64,000 nucleotides of DNA from Vibrio pomeroyi (GCF_024347595.1 NZ_AP025506.1:310001-374000); one strand, 5' to 3'; shown: positions 48,046 through 58,064, counted from the stretch's first letter. The notes: generated from the letters alone by a model not told the origin. Program-made: numbers and translations.

Positions 48046-49014
48046 TTACTTTAGAAGGCCCACTTCTTTGTAGTATTTTTCTGCACCTGGGTGAAGAGGG
48101 ATAGAGATACCCGCTTTAACCATGTCTTCTTTCTTCAGGTTAGCAAATGCTGGGTGTAGGCGTTTGAAAGTGTCAAAGTTTTCAAATACTGCCTTAGCAA
48201 CGTTGTATGCAACTTCTTCAGAAACGTCTGAAGTTGTTACCATAGTTGCTGCAACACCGAAGCTGTTTACGTCAGCGTCTGTACCGCGGTACATGCCAGC
48301 AGGAACTGTGCTGTAAGCGTAGTATGGGTTTTCAGCTACGATCTTGTCGATCTGTGGACCTGTTGCTGAAACCAGTTTTGCATCACAAGACGTTGTTGCT
48401 TCTTTGATTGATCCGTTCGGGTGACCAACCATGTAGATGAATGCATCAATCTTGTTGTCACAAAGTGCTTGTGAACGCTCAGAACCTTTAAGTTCAGAAG
48501 CCAGCTTGAAGCTATCGTTTGTCCAACCCATAGCGTCCATTACAACACCCATAGTTGCACGGTCACCAGAGCCTGGGTTACCAATGTTTACACGCTTACC
48601 TGCAAGGTCAGAAACATTGTTGATGCCAGCATCGGTACGAGCAATGATGTTGAACGGTTCTGTATGTAGAGAGAACATAGCGCGAAGTTTCTTGTATTCG
48701 CCCTGATCTTTGAACTTACTTGTACCGTTGTAGCCGTGGTATTGCCAGTCCGATTGAACAACACCGAAATCTAGTTCACCAGCACGGATGGTGTTAACGT
48801 TGTAGATTGAACCACCAGTAGACTCTACAGAACAACGAATGTTGTGGTCTTTGCGGCCCTTGTTCACTAGCTTACAAATCGCACCACCAGTTGGGTAGTA
48901 AACACCCGTAACTGAACCAGTACCAATTGTGATGAACTCTTGAGCGTTAACTGCGCCAGCGCCCATTACAGCAGCTGCAATAGCACCAACTTTAATAAGT
49001 TTGGTAAATGCCAT
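48046..49014 (-). CDS. TAXI-family TRAP transporter periplasmic substrate-binding protein
   Basis: A 322-residue binding protein with a signal peptide ([24 protein letters not shown], mature start QEFITIGTG). The TAXI signature [20 protein letters not shown] begins at about residue 31. It would capture substrate and deliver it to the fused permease 259 bases downstream. The excess of binding protein over permease usual in such systems fits the hairpin after this gene. A CRP-like site lies 270-285 bases upstream of the start. Confidence 0.95.
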   Translation of the reverse strand: MAFTKLIKVGAIAAAVMGAGAVNAQEFITIGTGSVTGVYYPTGGAICKLVNKGRKDHNIRCSVESTGGSIYNVNTIRAGELDFGVVQSDWQYHGYNGTSKFKDQGEYKKLRAMFSLHTEPFNIIARTDAGINNVSDLAGKRVNIGNPGSGDRATMGVVMDAMGWTNDSFKLASELKGSERSQALCDNKIDAFIYMVGHPNGSIKEATTSCDAKLVSATGPQIDKIVAENPYYAYSTVPAGMYRGTDADVNSFGVAATMVTTSDVSEEVAYNVAKAVFENFDTFKRLHPAFANLKKEDMVKAGISIPLHPGAEKYYKEVGLLK

Positions 49015-49283
49015 GAATTTCCCTTCCTTTATTCATTATTAACCCTGAAACAAGTGTAGTTGTTTCTGGAGTTTCCTATTTGGAAACGGCACCTTTTTCA
49101 ATCCATGTGATGAAAAAGTGTCTGAATAATATCAAAAATTGGCAGAAAATTACTCGAATGTTAAAAGATATAGCTAAAAAATCTAACAAATGATGCGTAG
49201 ATCTCGTGTTTAACTTGCTACTGAGTTTTTTAAAATCAATGGTTTAGTGTTGTTCAGAGGAAGGGGAGGTAGATATTCTAGGA

Positions 49284-49299
49284 TGTGATTTGGATCACG
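49284..49299. promoter_or_regulatory. CRP-like binding site upstream of the TRAP operon
   Basis: TGTGA-TTTGGA-TCACG differs from TGTGA-N6-TCACA at one position. CRP activation of a carbon-source uptake operon would be expected, but the distance to the start codon (about 270 bases) requires a long leader or another promoter arrangement. Confidence 0.5.
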
Positions 49300-49322
49300 A
49301 AGCAAATAGATATTCGTGATCC
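49292..49322. repeat. 10-bp inverted repeat downstream of argR
   Basis: GGATCACGAA (49292-49301) and TTCGTGATCC (49313-49322) are perfect complements with an 11-base loop. No T run follows on the minus strand. The left arm shares bases with the CRP-like site. Confidence 0.6.
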
Positions 49323-49357
49323 ATTAATACGATGGATAGTTATGAAACTATGAGCAA

Positions 49358-49828
49358 TTAGCCAGCGTATTCAAACAGTTCGCACACTGAATCGAACAGT
49401 TGCTTGGTCGTTACCGATAAGGTTGGTGTAATAAAGATAGTGTCATCGCCTGCGACTACGCCCAGTATGCCTTCCGACTTGCCTAGTGAGTCTAATAAAC
49501 GCGCAATCAGCTGCGCTGCACCAGGGCCTGTGTGTATCACAACCAATGCATTGTTGTGGTCAATATCTAATACTAATTCTCTTAGCGAGCTAGAAACGGT
49601 TGGAACACCCAGTTCAGCAGGAAGACAGTAAACCATCTCCATTTTCGCGTTACGAGTTCGAACAGCACCAAACTTGGTTAACATACGCGAGACTTTAGAT
49701 TGGTTGATGCTTTCAAAACCTTCGTGTTTGAGGGCATCAACAATTTCGCCCTGTGAGCCAAAACGTTCTTCTTTTAGTAAGGCTTTAAATGCACGAACTA
49801 AGTTGTCTTGCTTTTCTGTATTGCGCAT
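49358..49828 (-). CDS. argR: Arginine repressor
   Basis: ArgR senses arginine and represses arginine synthesis genes as a hexamer. The 156-residue protein has the N-terminal winged helix (about 1-75, [20 protein letters not shown] then [18 protein letters not shown]) and the C-terminal oligomerisation and arginine-binding domain ([33 protein letters not shown]). It is divergent from mdh, the usual gammaproteobacterial arrangement. A possible ARG-like box lies upstream. Confidence 0.97.
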   Translation of the reverse strand: MRNTEKQDNLVRAFKALLKEERFGSQGEIVDALKHEGFESINQSKVSRMLTKFGAVRTRNAKMEMVYCLPAELGVPTVSSSLRELVLDIDHNNALVVIHTGPGAAQLIARLLDSLGKSEGILGVVAGDDTIFITPTLSVTTKQLFDSVCELFEYAG

Positions 49829-49967
49829 ATGTCATTCTTATTCATTAACAAAGATGTTTGCATATTCTCGCATACATATTCAATTTTAGCCAAAACATCC
49901 CTGTAATTTGTTAGTCATATCACTGTAAATATTTAATAGAATAATGTGTTATTTGCGACGACTTATT

Positions 49968-49996
49968 TTGTTATTTCAGACGATTATCGCCATAAT
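49968..49996 (+). promoter_or_regulatory. Candidate mdh promoter 1
   Basis: TTGTTA (49968-49973), 17-base spacer and CATAAT (49991-49996). The start would give a leader of about 158 bases. Confidence 0.45.
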
Positions 49997-50056
49997 GCGA
50001 ACTTGCTGTGTAGCACGGTTTTATTGACTTGCGCGAAGTCGCAAAGCTAGCGTTAA

Positions 50057-50084
50057 TTGATTGTAATCACTTTGTGATTAATAT
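50057..50084 (+). promoter_or_regulatory. Candidate mdh promoter 2 with internal operator-like palindrome
   Basis: TTGATT (50057-50062), 16-base spacer and TAATAT (50079-50084). The palindrome TAATCAC-TTT-GTGATTA (50064-50080) fills the spacer, and TTGAT-TGTA-ATCAC (50057-50070) resembles an FNR box with one mismatch. A regulator bound here would block this promoter. Confidence 0.45.
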
Positions 50085-50160
50085 AGTTTTTTAACTTAGA
50101 TTTAGCTCAAGAATTACCCTACAAAGAATCTATAAGAGAAAGCTCTCAAGGAGAATAACA

Positions 50161-51096
50161 ATGAAAGTAGCTGTTATTGGTGCCGCTGGTGGCATCGGTC
50201 AAGCCCTAGCCCTACTACTTAAGAACCGCCTGCCTGCTGGTTCAGATCTTGCACTTTACGACATTGCACCGGTAACTCCGGGTGTCGCTGCCGATCTTAG
50301 CCATATCCCAACGCCTGTTTCGATCAAAGGTTACGCGGGTGAAGATCCAACTCCAGCACTAGAAGGTGCGGATGTTGTGCTTATTTCTGCAGGTGTTGCT
50401 CGTAAGCCTGGTATGGATCGTGCGGATCTTTTCAATGTGAACGCTGGCATTGTTAAGTCTCTTGCAGAGAAAATCGCAGTTACTTGTCCTACTGCTTGTG
50501 TTGGTATCATCACTAACCCAGTCAACACAACAGTGCCAATCGCTGCTGAAGTACTTAAGAAAGCTGGCGTTTACGACAAGCGTCGTCTATTCGGTATTAC
50601 TACTCTTGATGTAATTCGTTCAGAAACGTTTGTTGCTGAGCTGAAAGACAAAGATCCAGGCGACATCCGTGTTCCTGTAATCGGTGGTCACTCAGGTGTA
50701 ACTATCCTTCCTCTACTTTCTCAAGTTGAAGGCGTAGAGTTCACTGACGAAGAAATCGCAGCACTAACAACTCGTATCCAAAACGCGGGTACTGAAGTAG
50801 TAGAAGCTAAAGCTGGCGGCGGCAGTGCAACACTATCTATGGGTCAAGCGGCTTGTCGTTTCGGCCTTGCGCTAGTGAAAGCTCTTCAAGGCGAAGAGAA
50901 CGTGATTGAGTGTGCATACGTTGAAGGTGAAGGCGAGCACGCACCATTCTTCGCTCAACCAGTTAAGCTAGGTAAAGAGGGCGCAGAAGCGATCCTTAGC
51001 TACGGCGAACTGAGCGACTTCGAACGTAACGCTCTAGACAGCATGCTAGAAACGCTAAATGGCGATATCGAGATTGGTGTTGAATTCGCTAAATAA
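50161..51096 (+). CDS. mdh: Malate dehydrogenase
   Basis: Mdh interconverts malate and oxaloacetate with NAD in the TCA cycle. The 311-residue protein has the NAD-binding [14 protein letters not shown] (7-20), substrate-binding arginines ([14 protein letters not shown]), [16 protein letters not shown], and the catalytic His in [12 protein letters not shown]. It follows AAGGAG and starts [11 protein letters not shown]. It ends before a hairpin terminator and is divergent from argR. Confidence 0.98.
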   Translation: MKVAVIGAAGGIGQALALLLKNRLPAGSDLALYDIAPVTPGVAADLSHIPTPVSIKGYAGEDPTPALEGADVVLISAGVARKPGMDRADLFNVNAGIVKSLAEKIAVTCPTACVGIITNPVNTTVPIAAEVLKKAGVYDKRRLFGITTLDVIRSETFVAELKDKDPGDIRVPVIGGHSGVTILPLLSQVEGVEFTDEEIAALTTRIQNAGTEVVEAKAGGGSATLSMGQAACRFGLALVKALQGEENVIECAYVEGEGEHAPFFAQPVKLGKEGAEAILSYGELSDFERNALDSMLETLNGDIEIGVEFAK

Positions 51097-51133
51097 GCGA
51101 TACAGCACTAACTCAGGTTAAAATTGCTAATAA

Positions 51134-51160
51134 GAGCCGGTCATTATGATCGGCTTTTTT
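51134..51160 (+). terminator. Terminator of mdh
   Basis: AGCCG-G-TCA pairs with TGA-T-CGGCT (one G-T pair, small loop), followed by TTTTTT. An in-frame ATG at 51146 lies within the loop and is not a likely start. Confidence 0.85.
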
Positions 51161-51220
51161 GATCCTTGGATTTGCCTCATTCGTAAACAGTGTTTTAGAG
51201 ATGCGAGTGGAGCAAGAATT

Positions 51221-51415
51221 ATGAGCCGTATTCAGAAAGGAATGAACGTCCATTTCCATTTAGGTCGATTGGGAAAGATCCTCGTTATAGATGAACAAGA
51301 GCAATTTGCGCTGGTTGAGTCATACAACAGCCACGAGCAGTATGCAGTGCCGTTGGAAGAGATTGAAGAGGTCGAAGCTCAACTTCCATTGTCGTTAGAG
51401 TCGAGTCGTTACTGA
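51221..51415 (+). CDS. Small protein of unknown function
   Basis: A 64-residue protein (MSRIQKGMNVHFHLGRLGKI, then LVIDEQEQFALVESYNSHEQ; acidic C-terminus). I chose ATG 51221 because GGAG (51209-51212) is eight bases before it; the longer frame from 51146 begins inside the mdh terminator. The Gly-rich start and alternating hydrophobic residues suggest a small beta-barrel, perhaps SH3-like, but no family is recognised. It lies between the mdh terminator and a bidirectional terminator, so it must have its own promoter, and it is transcribed toward ispB. Confidence 0.6.
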   Translation: MSRIQKGMNVHFHLGRLGKILVIDEQEQFALVESYNSHEQYAVPLEEIEEVEAQLPLSLESSRY

Positions 51416-51446
51416 GAGTGGATTTGGAAAGATTTTCGTGAGGACC

Positions 51447-51475
51447 AAAAAAGAGCCCTGAGGCTCTTTTTTATT
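51447..51475. terminator. Bidirectional terminator between the small gene and ispB
   Basis: A perfect 11-bp stem (AAAAAAGAGCC with its complement at 51462-51472) and loop CTGA, with T runs on both strands, between convergent genes. Confidence 0.88.
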
Positions 51476-51515
51476 ATCTATGTAATGTTGTCTGTATAGA
51501 AGACGGTCTACAAAG

Positions 51516-52487
51516 TTACTTGCTGCGTTTAACAGCCAAGTGAGCAAGTGTGGTCAGTGCTTGCTTATATTCAGAGTCAGGCAGTATAGAAAGCTCAGCA
51601 ATCGCTTTGTCGGCTTCTTCATAAGCCTTATTAGTCGTGTACTCTAATGAGCCTGTCTCTTTCATTACAGCCATAATCTCGTCGAGACGCTCCATCCCGT
51701 TGGCTTTTTCAATAGCTTCACGAATCATGCTTGCTTGTTCAGGAGAACCATTGTGCATTGCGTAAAGTAGAGGCAGTGTTGGTTTGCCTTCAGCAAGATC
51801 GTCACCAACGTTCTTACCCATCTCTTTACCATCAGCAGTGTAGTCCATCACATCGTCAATCAGTTGGAATGCAGTGCCTAGGTATTTACCGTAGTTCTGC
51901 ATAGCGGTTTCGATTTCAGGTGACGACTCAGTAAGAATCGCGCCGATTTGGGTCGCGGCTTCGAATAAGCGAGCAGTCTTAGAGTAAATAACCTGCATGT
52001 AGCTTTCTTCTGTGGTGTCGGGGTTATTGCAGTTCATTAATTGTTGAACTTCGCCCTCGGCAATCACGTTTACCGCTTCACTCATTAGCTCAAGGATCTT
52101 TAAAGATCCTAGCGTTGTCATCATTTGGAACGAGCGAGTGTAAATAAAGTCACCCACCAAAACGCTAGCGGCATTACCAAAAGCTGCGTTGGCTGTCGCT
52201 TTACCGCGTCTCATGTCCGATTCGTCGACGACATCATCATGAAGTAGGGTTGCTGTGTGAATAAACTCGATAAAGGCTGCAGAGGTGATATGAGCTTCAC
52301 CTTGGTAACCAAGAGCGCGAGCAGATAAAAGAGCAAGCAAAGGGCGTAGGCGTTTACCACCGCCGCTAACGATATAAAAACCAAGCTGGTTGATTAAACT
52401 TACGTCAGAATTAAGTTGGGCTTGAATTGTTTCATTCACTTTTGCCATATCATTGGCAGTAAGCGTTTGGATAGCTTTAAAATCCAT
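51516..52487 (-). CDS. ispB: Octaprenyl diphosphate synthase
   Basis: IspB builds the C40 side chain of ubiquinone and menaquinone by adding isopentenyl units to farnesyl diphosphate. The 323-residue protein has both aspartate-rich motifs: LLHDDVVDESDMRRG (first, near residue 84) and LIDDVMDYTADGKEMG (second, near 210). The C-terminal ERLDEIMAVMKETGSL is typical. It is divergent from rplU, its usual neighbour. Confidence 0.97.
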   Translation of the reverse strand: MDFKAIQTLTANDMAKVNETIQAQLNSDVSLINQLGFYIVSGGGKRLRPLLALLSARALGYQGEAHITSAAFIEFIHTATLLHDDVVDESDMRRGKATANAAFGNAASVLVGDFIYTRSFQMMTTLGSLKILELMSEAVNVIAEGEVQQLMNCNNPDTTEESYMQVIYSKTARLFEAATQIGAILTESSPEIETAMQNYGKYLGTAFQLIDDVMDYTADGKEMGKNVGDDLAEGKPTLPLLYAMHNGSPEQASMIREAIEKANGMERLDEIMAVMKETGSLEYTTNKAYEEADKAIAELSILPDSEYKQALTTLAHLAVKRSK

Positions 52488-52644
52488 TGTTCATCCGGCT
52501 GAAGTTAGACCCTGTAAGGCTTATACGTTGTATTTAATTGTTGAATAATACACTAAAAAACGTTGATTAATACATCGCTAAAGGGCATGATTGCCGCACT
52601 TTTCTTTGGCGAACAGGTTTTCGCCAATTTTTTAAAAATATGGC

Positions 52645-52673
52645 TTGTCATAGCGCCATGATTCCCGTAGAAT
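52645..52673 (+). promoter_or_regulatory. Promoter of rplU-rpmA
   Basis: TTGTCA (52645-52650), a 17-base spacer and TAGAAT (52668-52673) give a good sigma-70 promoter about 80 bases before rplU. Confidence 0.65.
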
Positions 52674-52755
52674 CTGCGCCCTATTGATTAGTTTAGCGCA
52701 CACCCGAGTTGTACAAATAACAACCATAGGCTGTGCGGAAAAAGCGGAGTAAAAT

Positions 52756-53067
52756 ATGTACGCTGTTTTCCAATCTGGTGGCAAACAACACCGAGTAAGC
52801 GAAGGTCAAACACTTCGTTTAGAGAAATTAGACGTTGAAACTGGTGCAACTGTTGAATTTGATAAAGTTCTTCTTGTTGCTAACGGCGAAGAAATCGCTG
52901 TTGGTGCACCTCTTGTTGAAGGTGGCAAGGTTACTGCAGAAGTAGTACAACACGGTCGTGGCGATAAAGTAAAAATCGTTAAGTTCCGTCGTCGTAAGCA
53001 CTCGCGTAAGCAAGCTGGTCACCGTCAGTGGTTCACTGAAGTGAAAATCACTGGCATTAACGCTTAA
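52756..53067 (+). CDS. rplU: 50S ribosomal protein L21
   Basis: L21 binds 23S rRNA in the large subunit. The 103-residue protein reads [20 protein letters not shown] and ends [20 protein letters not shown], the basic family signature, then VKITGINA. It starts at ATG 52756 and is followed by rpmA after 19 bases, the universal bacterial pair. Confidence 0.99.
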   Translation: MYAVFQSGGKQHRVSEGQTLRLEKLDVETGATVEFDKVLLVANGEEIAVGAPLVEGGKVTAEVVQHGRGDKVKIVKFRRRKHSRKQAGHRQWFTEVKITGINA

Positions 53068-53086
53068 GTATTAGGAGAGTTTAACA

Positions 53087-53344
53087 ATGGCACATAAAAA
53101 AGCTGGCGGTTCTACTAATAACGGCCGCGATTCAGAAAGCAAACGTCTTGGTGTTAAGCGTTTTGGTGGTGAATCTGTTCTTGCAGGTAACATCATCGTT
53201 CGTCAACGTGGTACTAAGTTCCACGCTGGCACAAACGTTGGCATCGGTAAAGACCACACTCTTTTCGCTCTTACTGAAGGTAAAGTGAAATTTGCTGTTA
53301 AAGGTCCTAAAAACCGTAAGTTTGTAAGCATCGAAGCTGAGTAA
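53087..53344 (+). CDS. rpmA: 50S ribosomal protein L27
   Basis: L27 sits near the peptidyl-transferase centre and its N-terminal tail reaches the tRNA ends. The 85-residue protein starts [20 protein letters not shown] and has [20 protein letters not shown]. No extra N-terminal leader is present. It ends the rplU operon before a strong terminator. Confidence 0.99.
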   Translation: MAHKKAGGSTNNGRDSESKRLGVKRFGGESVLAGNIIVRQRGTKFHAGTNVGIGKDHTLFALTEGKVKFAVKGPKNRKFVSIEAE

Positions 53345-53394
53345 TTTAATCTTTAACTAGATTATTTTAATAGCTTTCAAGCTGAATTCAAAAG

Positions 53395-53420
53395 CCCTGC
53401 CGATTCGGCAGGGTTTTTTA
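53395..53420 (+). terminator. Terminator of rplU-rpmA
   Basis: CCCTGCCG (53395-53402) pairs with CGGCAGGG (53406-53413), loop ATT, then TTTTTT. Confidence 0.92.
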
Positions 53421-53607
53421 TTTATAGCGAGAATAAAAAAGCAGACGCTCTTGTCTTAGCTTTAATAAGCTTAAAGCAAAGAACCTCTCCTTCTTTGTTC
53501 CTTGGTTGCAGGTCGGCCTAGATCTTAGGTGATCGATCTAAACACGGATCTGCTAGAATTTATATCACTCCATGATGAGTGGTAACGCAACGTAAGTGCG
53601 GAGTTAA

Positions 53608-54783
<1,176 letters not shown>

Positions 54784-54842
54784 TCCTCGTATTTCTTTGA
54801 ACACTTAGGTCGCTTCTTCTAAAGAACGCCGATAGTTTTATT

Positions 54843-54871
54843 AAACCGCAATGAAAATTGCGGTTTTTTTG
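54843..54871 (+). terminator. Terminator of obgE
   Basis: AAACCGCAAT (54843-54852) pairs with ATTGCGGTTT (54857-54866) around a GAAA tetraloop, followed by T residues. Confidence 0.9.
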
Positions 54872-54947
54872 TATCTAAATCATTATGTACTGTCGGATTT
54901 TAATGCAGAATTTATTCTAACTAGTTAACGCCTATGGGAAGGAAATC

Positions 54948-55715
54948 ATGGCATCAAAGCAAAGAGCGATCTCTCGATTGGTCGCTCAGTCAGGACAAAT
55001 GTTATTGGCACACGGTGCTGAAAGCACTTTAGTTGGTGATATCATGCGCCGCATTGGCATCGCTTGCGGTGTTGACGAAGTTGAAGTCGCACTATCAGCC
55101 AATGCGCTTGTAGTCACGACTGTGATGAATGATCACTGTATTACCACCACTCGAAGCTGTGCTGATCGTGGCATTAACATGCAAGTGATCACCGACATTC
55201 AACGAGTTTGTATCATGATGGAGAAGGGAATTCTCGATTATGGATTGGCGTATAAGAAGATCCAAAGCATCAGCCCTGAGCGTTATAACCGTTGGATAGT
55301 GGTCGTGATGATAGGGCTGTCGTGTGCCTCTTTTAGTCGTCTTGCGGGCGGTGATTGGCAGGTATTCATGATGACCTTTATTGCCTCTGCTTGTGGCATG
55401 ATCGTCAGACAAGAGATTGGTCATCGCCATTTCAATCCGCTATTAAATTTTGCGATCACGGCTTTCGTGACCACCACCATTTCGGCTCAAGCTGTGCTTT
55501 ACAATATTGGCGGTCAACCCACGATTGTGATGGCTTCGTCGGTGTTGATGCTTGTGCCAGGCTTCCCTCTGATTAACTCCGTTGCAGATATGCTTAAAGG
55601 TCACATAAACATGGGCTTAGCGCGTTTTACCATGGCCAGTCTGCTCACACTAGCGACAAGCTTAGGTATTGTCGCTGCGATGAGTCTGTCTGATGTTTGG
55701 GGGTGGGCGAGCTAA
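54948..55715 (+). CDS. yjjP: Threonine/serine exporter-like protein YjjP
   Basis: The larger subunit (255 residues) of a two-part ThrE-like exporter; YjjP/YjjB has been proposed as a succinate exporter in E. coli. A cytoplasmic N-terminal domain (RLVAQSGQMLLAHGAESTLV, GDIMRRIGIACGVDEVEVAL) is followed by about five membrane helices from residue 118 onward. GGAAGGA precedes ATG 54948. The stop overlaps the yjjB start by one base (TAATG). Confidence 0.9.
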   Translation: MASKQRAISRLVAQSGQMLLAHGAESTLVGDIMRRIGIACGVDEVEVALSANALVVTTVMNDHCITTTRSCADRGINMQVITDIQRVCIMMEKGILDYGLAYKKIQSISPERYNRWIVVVMIGLSCASFSRLAGGDWQVFMMTFIASACGMIVRQEIGHRHFNPLLNFAITAFVTTTISAQAVLYNIGGQPTIVMASSVLMLVPGFPLINSVADMLKGHINMGLARFTMASLLTLATSLGIVAAMSLSDVWGWAS

Positions 55716-56188
55716 TGAGTCTTTTTGAATTATTTCTAGGTTTACTCAACGATATGTTTTTCGCCGCGATTCCCGCTGTCGGATTCGCATTGGTATTTAA
55801 TGTTCCACAACGCGCCTTAATTTATTGTGCGCTGGGCGGTTCTATTGGCCACGGCAGTCGTTATTTGATGATGCACTTTGGTGTCCCTATTGAGTGGGCC
55901 ACCTTTTTTGCCGCGACAATAGTAGGCATGATTGGCGTGCATTGGTCGCATAAATTGTTAGCGCACCCTAAGGTGTTTACGGTCGCAGCTTTGATTCCAA
56001 TGGTGCCGGGTGTCTTTGCCTTTAAAGCGATGATTGCCATGGTTGAGATAAACAGAGCAGGGTACAGCCCTGAATTACTGGCAATGTTGATGGAGAACTT
56101 TTTGAAATCGATGTTCATTATCGCCGGACTGGCGGTTGGCTTAGCTGTGCCTGGGCTGTTATTCTACCGCCGTAGACCTATCGTCTAG
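55715..56188 (+). CDS. yjjB: Threonine/serine exporter-like protein YjjB
   Basis: A 157-residue membrane protein with about four to five helices (LNDMFFAAIPAVGFALVFNV, VFTVAALIPMVPGVFAFKAM). It is the small half of the YjjPB exporter, equal in length to the E. coli protein. I use ATG 55715, overlapping the yjjP stop, in preference to the frame start at 55697 inside yjjP. The two proteins must work together, and coupled translation fits that. Confidence 0.9.
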   Translation: MSLFELFLGLLNDMFFAAIPAVGFALVFNVPQRALIYCALGGSIGHGSRYLMMHFGVPIEWATFFAATIVGMIGVHWSHKLLAHPKVFTVAALIPMVPGVFAFKAMIAMVEINRAGYSPELLAMLMENFLKSMFIIAGLAVGLAVPGLLFYRRRPIV

Positions 56189-56226
56189 CATCAATTTTCT
56201 CCAGTTAAGGACAGGACTTTCGATTT

Positions 56227-56706
56227 ATGATCATCAGCATGATTGCAGCAATGGCAAACAACCGTGTAATAGGTAAAGACAATCAGATGCCTTGGCATTT
56301 ACCTGCGGACTTCGCATGGTTCAAGCGCTCAACTATGGGTAAACCTGTCGTAATGGGACGTAAGACTTACGATTCAATCGGGCGTCCTCTACCAGGTCGA
56401 TTGAATGTTGTGATCAGCCGTGATGAGAGCTTAGAGATCGAAGGGGTGACGACGGTTACTTCTATTGAAAATGCTCTGGAGCTTGTTAGTGATGTTGAAG
56501 AGGTGATGATTATCGGTGGTGGTTCAATCTATGAAAGTTGCCTACCTAAAGCGGATAAGTTGTACCTAACCTATATCGATTTTGATGTTGCTGGCGACAC
56601 TCAATTCCCAGACTGGGGAGAAGGTTGGAAGCAGAGCTTTAATGATACGTATCAAGCGGATGAGAAAAACAAACACAATATGGTGTTTGTGATTCTCGAG
56701 CGCTAA
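56227..56706 (+). CDS. folA: Dihydrofolate reductase
   Basis: FolA reduces dihydrofolate to tetrahydrofolate with NADPH and is the trimethoprim target. The 159-residue protein starts MIISMIAAMANNRVIGKDNQ, with the active-site MPWHLPADFAWFK (acidic Asp28), VVMGRKTYDSIGRPLPGR and the C-terminal VMIIGGGSIYES. AAGGACAGGA precedes the ATG. It is convergent with apaH. Confidence 0.97.
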   Translation: MIISMIAAMANNRVIGKDNQMPWHLPADFAWFKRSTMGKPVVMGRKTYDSIGRPLPGRLNVVISRDESLEIEGVTTVTSIENALELVSDVEEVMIIGGGSIYESCLPKADKLYLTYIDFDVAGDTQFPDWGEGWKQSFNDTYQADEKNKHNMVFVILER

Positions 56707-56715
56707 GTCCTAATT

Positions 56716-56754
56716 TAAAAACACTTGCTCTGCAGCACGAGTAGCGCAAGTGTT
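56716..56754 (-). terminator. Terminator of the apaGH unit
   Basis: AACACTTGC (56720-56728) pairs with GCAAGTGTT (56746-56754); on the minus strand the stem is followed by TTTTAAATT. The loop is long (17 bases), so it is moderately convincing. Confidence 0.65.
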
Positions 56755-56762
56755 CCGTATAT

Positions 56763-57566
56763 CTATAACGCTTTTTGAGTAAAAAACTGTTTGTCTTCCC
56801 AGCGAAGTGCCGTTAGCTCTCCGCCCCAAACACACCCAGTATCAAGCCCAATCACATCCTTTCCGTTATAGCCCTCAAGTGCTGCCCAGTGCCCAAATAG
56901 CACGGTTTTATCTAACTGAATTCTCTGAGGGAGGTCAAACCAAGGAATGTATTCGTTGTCAGTAACTTCCTTTGGAGGTAGCTTGCATCCCATGTCTAAC
57001 CGCCCGTCAGGAAAACAGAAGCGCATACGTGTAAAGCTATTGATCGCGTATTGATAACGTTCTATATCGCTCAGATCTTTCGACCATAAGTCAGGAGCGT
57101 TGCTGTACATGTTCTCAATCAGCCACTTCCATTTTTTTGAGCGCAATAGACCTGTGATCTTTTTGTTCTCTTTACGCGCTCGCTTTACTGTCCATTGCGG
57201 CGATATCCCCGCATGGGTCATGACAAATTGATCATGCTCTTGCATCAACGGCTGCTCTCTAAGCCACTCAAGTAACTCATCTTTGTCATCAGCATCTAGG
57301 ATCTGCTGAGTTTGATCTTTCTTTTTTGCTGGAAAAAGACCAAGCGAGACGGCGAGCAGGTGTAGGTCATGATTGCCTAATACTACCTTCGCAGATTCCC
57401 CTAAAGACCGGATAAATCTGAGTGTATCAAGTGACTTAGGGCCCCTTGCGACCAAGTCACCAGCGACCCACAAAGTGTCTTTTTGTTTATCAAATTTAAC
57501 GGTTTTAAGTAAGAGTTGAAGTTCGTCGAAGCATCCTTGGATGTCTCCGACAATATAATTCGACAC
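56763..57566 (-). CDS. apaH: Bis(5'-nucleosyl)-tetraphosphatase, symmetrical
   Basis: ApaH hydrolyses diadenosine tetraphosphate to two ADP and removes Np4 caps from RNA. The 267-residue protein shows the metallophosphatase motifs GDIQGCFDELQ (near 7), GDLVARGPKSL (near 36), GNHDLHLL (near 63) and the distal FGHWAALEG. It follows apaG by 29 bases and is the last gene of the lptD-apaH block. Confidence 0.96.
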   Translation of the reverse strand: MSNYIVGDIQGCFDELQLLLKTVKFDKQKDTLWVAGDLVARGPKSLDTLRFIRSLGESAKVVLGNHDLHLLAVSLGLFPAKKKDQTQQILDADDKDELLEWLREQPLMQEHDQFVMTHAGISPQWTVKRARKENKKITGLLRSKKWKWLIENMYSNAPDLWSKDLSDIERYQYAINSFTRMRFCFPDGRLDMGCKLPPKEVTDNEYIPWFDLPQRIQLDKTVLFGHWAALEGYNGKDVIGLDTGCVWGGELTALRWEDKQFFTQKAL

Positions 57567-57595
57567 AGTATTTTCCTGTAGATGCTGAAGTATAA

Positions 57596-57976
57596 CTAAT
57601 TGAGAATATTCGGGATCGCGAGTCTGAATGGATCGACCTCAGTGATGAAATCAATGCCTTTGTTATCGGTCATCACATAGTGACCCTGCATAACACCCAC
57701 GGGGGTTTCGATGACGGTACCACTTGTGTAAGTGTATTCGTCATTGGCTTCAATCACGGGTTGTTGTCCAACCACGCCATCACCTTCAATGGTGAGTTGC
57801 TTGCCGTTAGAGTCGGTAATTAACCAGCGGCGAGACATCAGCTGCACCGTTGTTTTACTTAGGTTTTTGATGGTTATGATGTAGGCGAAGACGTAACGGT
57901 TCTTCGTTGGTTCTGATTGTTCCTCTATGTATTTAGAGTGAACCTGGCATTTGATACAAGGCGTAGATATATCCAT
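57596..57976 (-). CDS. apaG: ApaG (CorD) protein
   Basis: A 126-residue immunoglobulin-like protein of the DUF525 family, linked to magnesium and cobalt resistance in enterobacteria; the molecular role is unclear. It begins [20 protein letters not shown] and shows [40 protein letters not shown] and [15 protein letters not shown] terminator separates it from rsmA upstream, so apaG-apaH probably has its own promoter. Confidence 0.95.
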   Translation of the reverse strand: MDISTPCIKCQVHSKYIEEQSEPTKNRYVFAYIITIKNLSKTTVQLMSRRWLITDSNGKQLTIEGDGVVGQQPVIEANDEYTYTSGTVIETPVGVMQGHYVMTDNKGIDFITEVDPFRLAIPNILN

Positions 57977-58025
57977 ATTCGCACCTTTTGTTGTTGGTAT
58001 ACTTAATGTAATTAAAGTATTACAT

Positions 58026-58062
58026 AAAAAAGGCTCCTAACCGAAGTGTAGGAGCCTTTTTT
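58026..58062. terminator. Bidirectional-looking terminator between rsmA and apaG
   Basis: AAAAAAGGCTCCTA (58026-58039) pairs with TAGGAGCCTTTTTT (58049-58062), loop of nine bases. On the minus strand it ends the surA-pdxA-rsmA transcript. Confidence 0.88.
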
Positions 58063-58064
58063 AT

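Larger units (their letters stand above)
49015..49357. other. 343-base intergenic region upstream of the TRAP operon
   Basis: The region follows argR and precedes the binding-protein gene, all on the minus strand. It holds a CRP-like palindrome (49284-49299) overlapping a 10-bp inverted repeat (49292-49322) and A/T-rich DNA likely to contain the TRAP promoter. No T-rich terminator for argR is evident. No small gene or RNA could be supported. Confidence 0.6.
49829..50160. other. 332-base divergent argR-mdh intergenic region
   Basis: It contains a weak ARG-box-like sequence near argR (CGCATACATATTCA, 49872-49885; TGAAT-N4-ATTCA expected), two candidate mdh promoters (49968-49996 and 50057-50084), an odd-length palindrome inside the second promoter, and a strong mdh ribosome-binding site (AAGGAG). 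No further gene is seen. Confidence 0.55.

Noticed and set aside
51146..51220. Upstream extension of the 64-residue protein from ATG 51146
   Set aside because: This ATG lies in the loop of the mdh terminator hairpin and has no ribosome-binding site; ATG 51221 has GGAG at good spacing.
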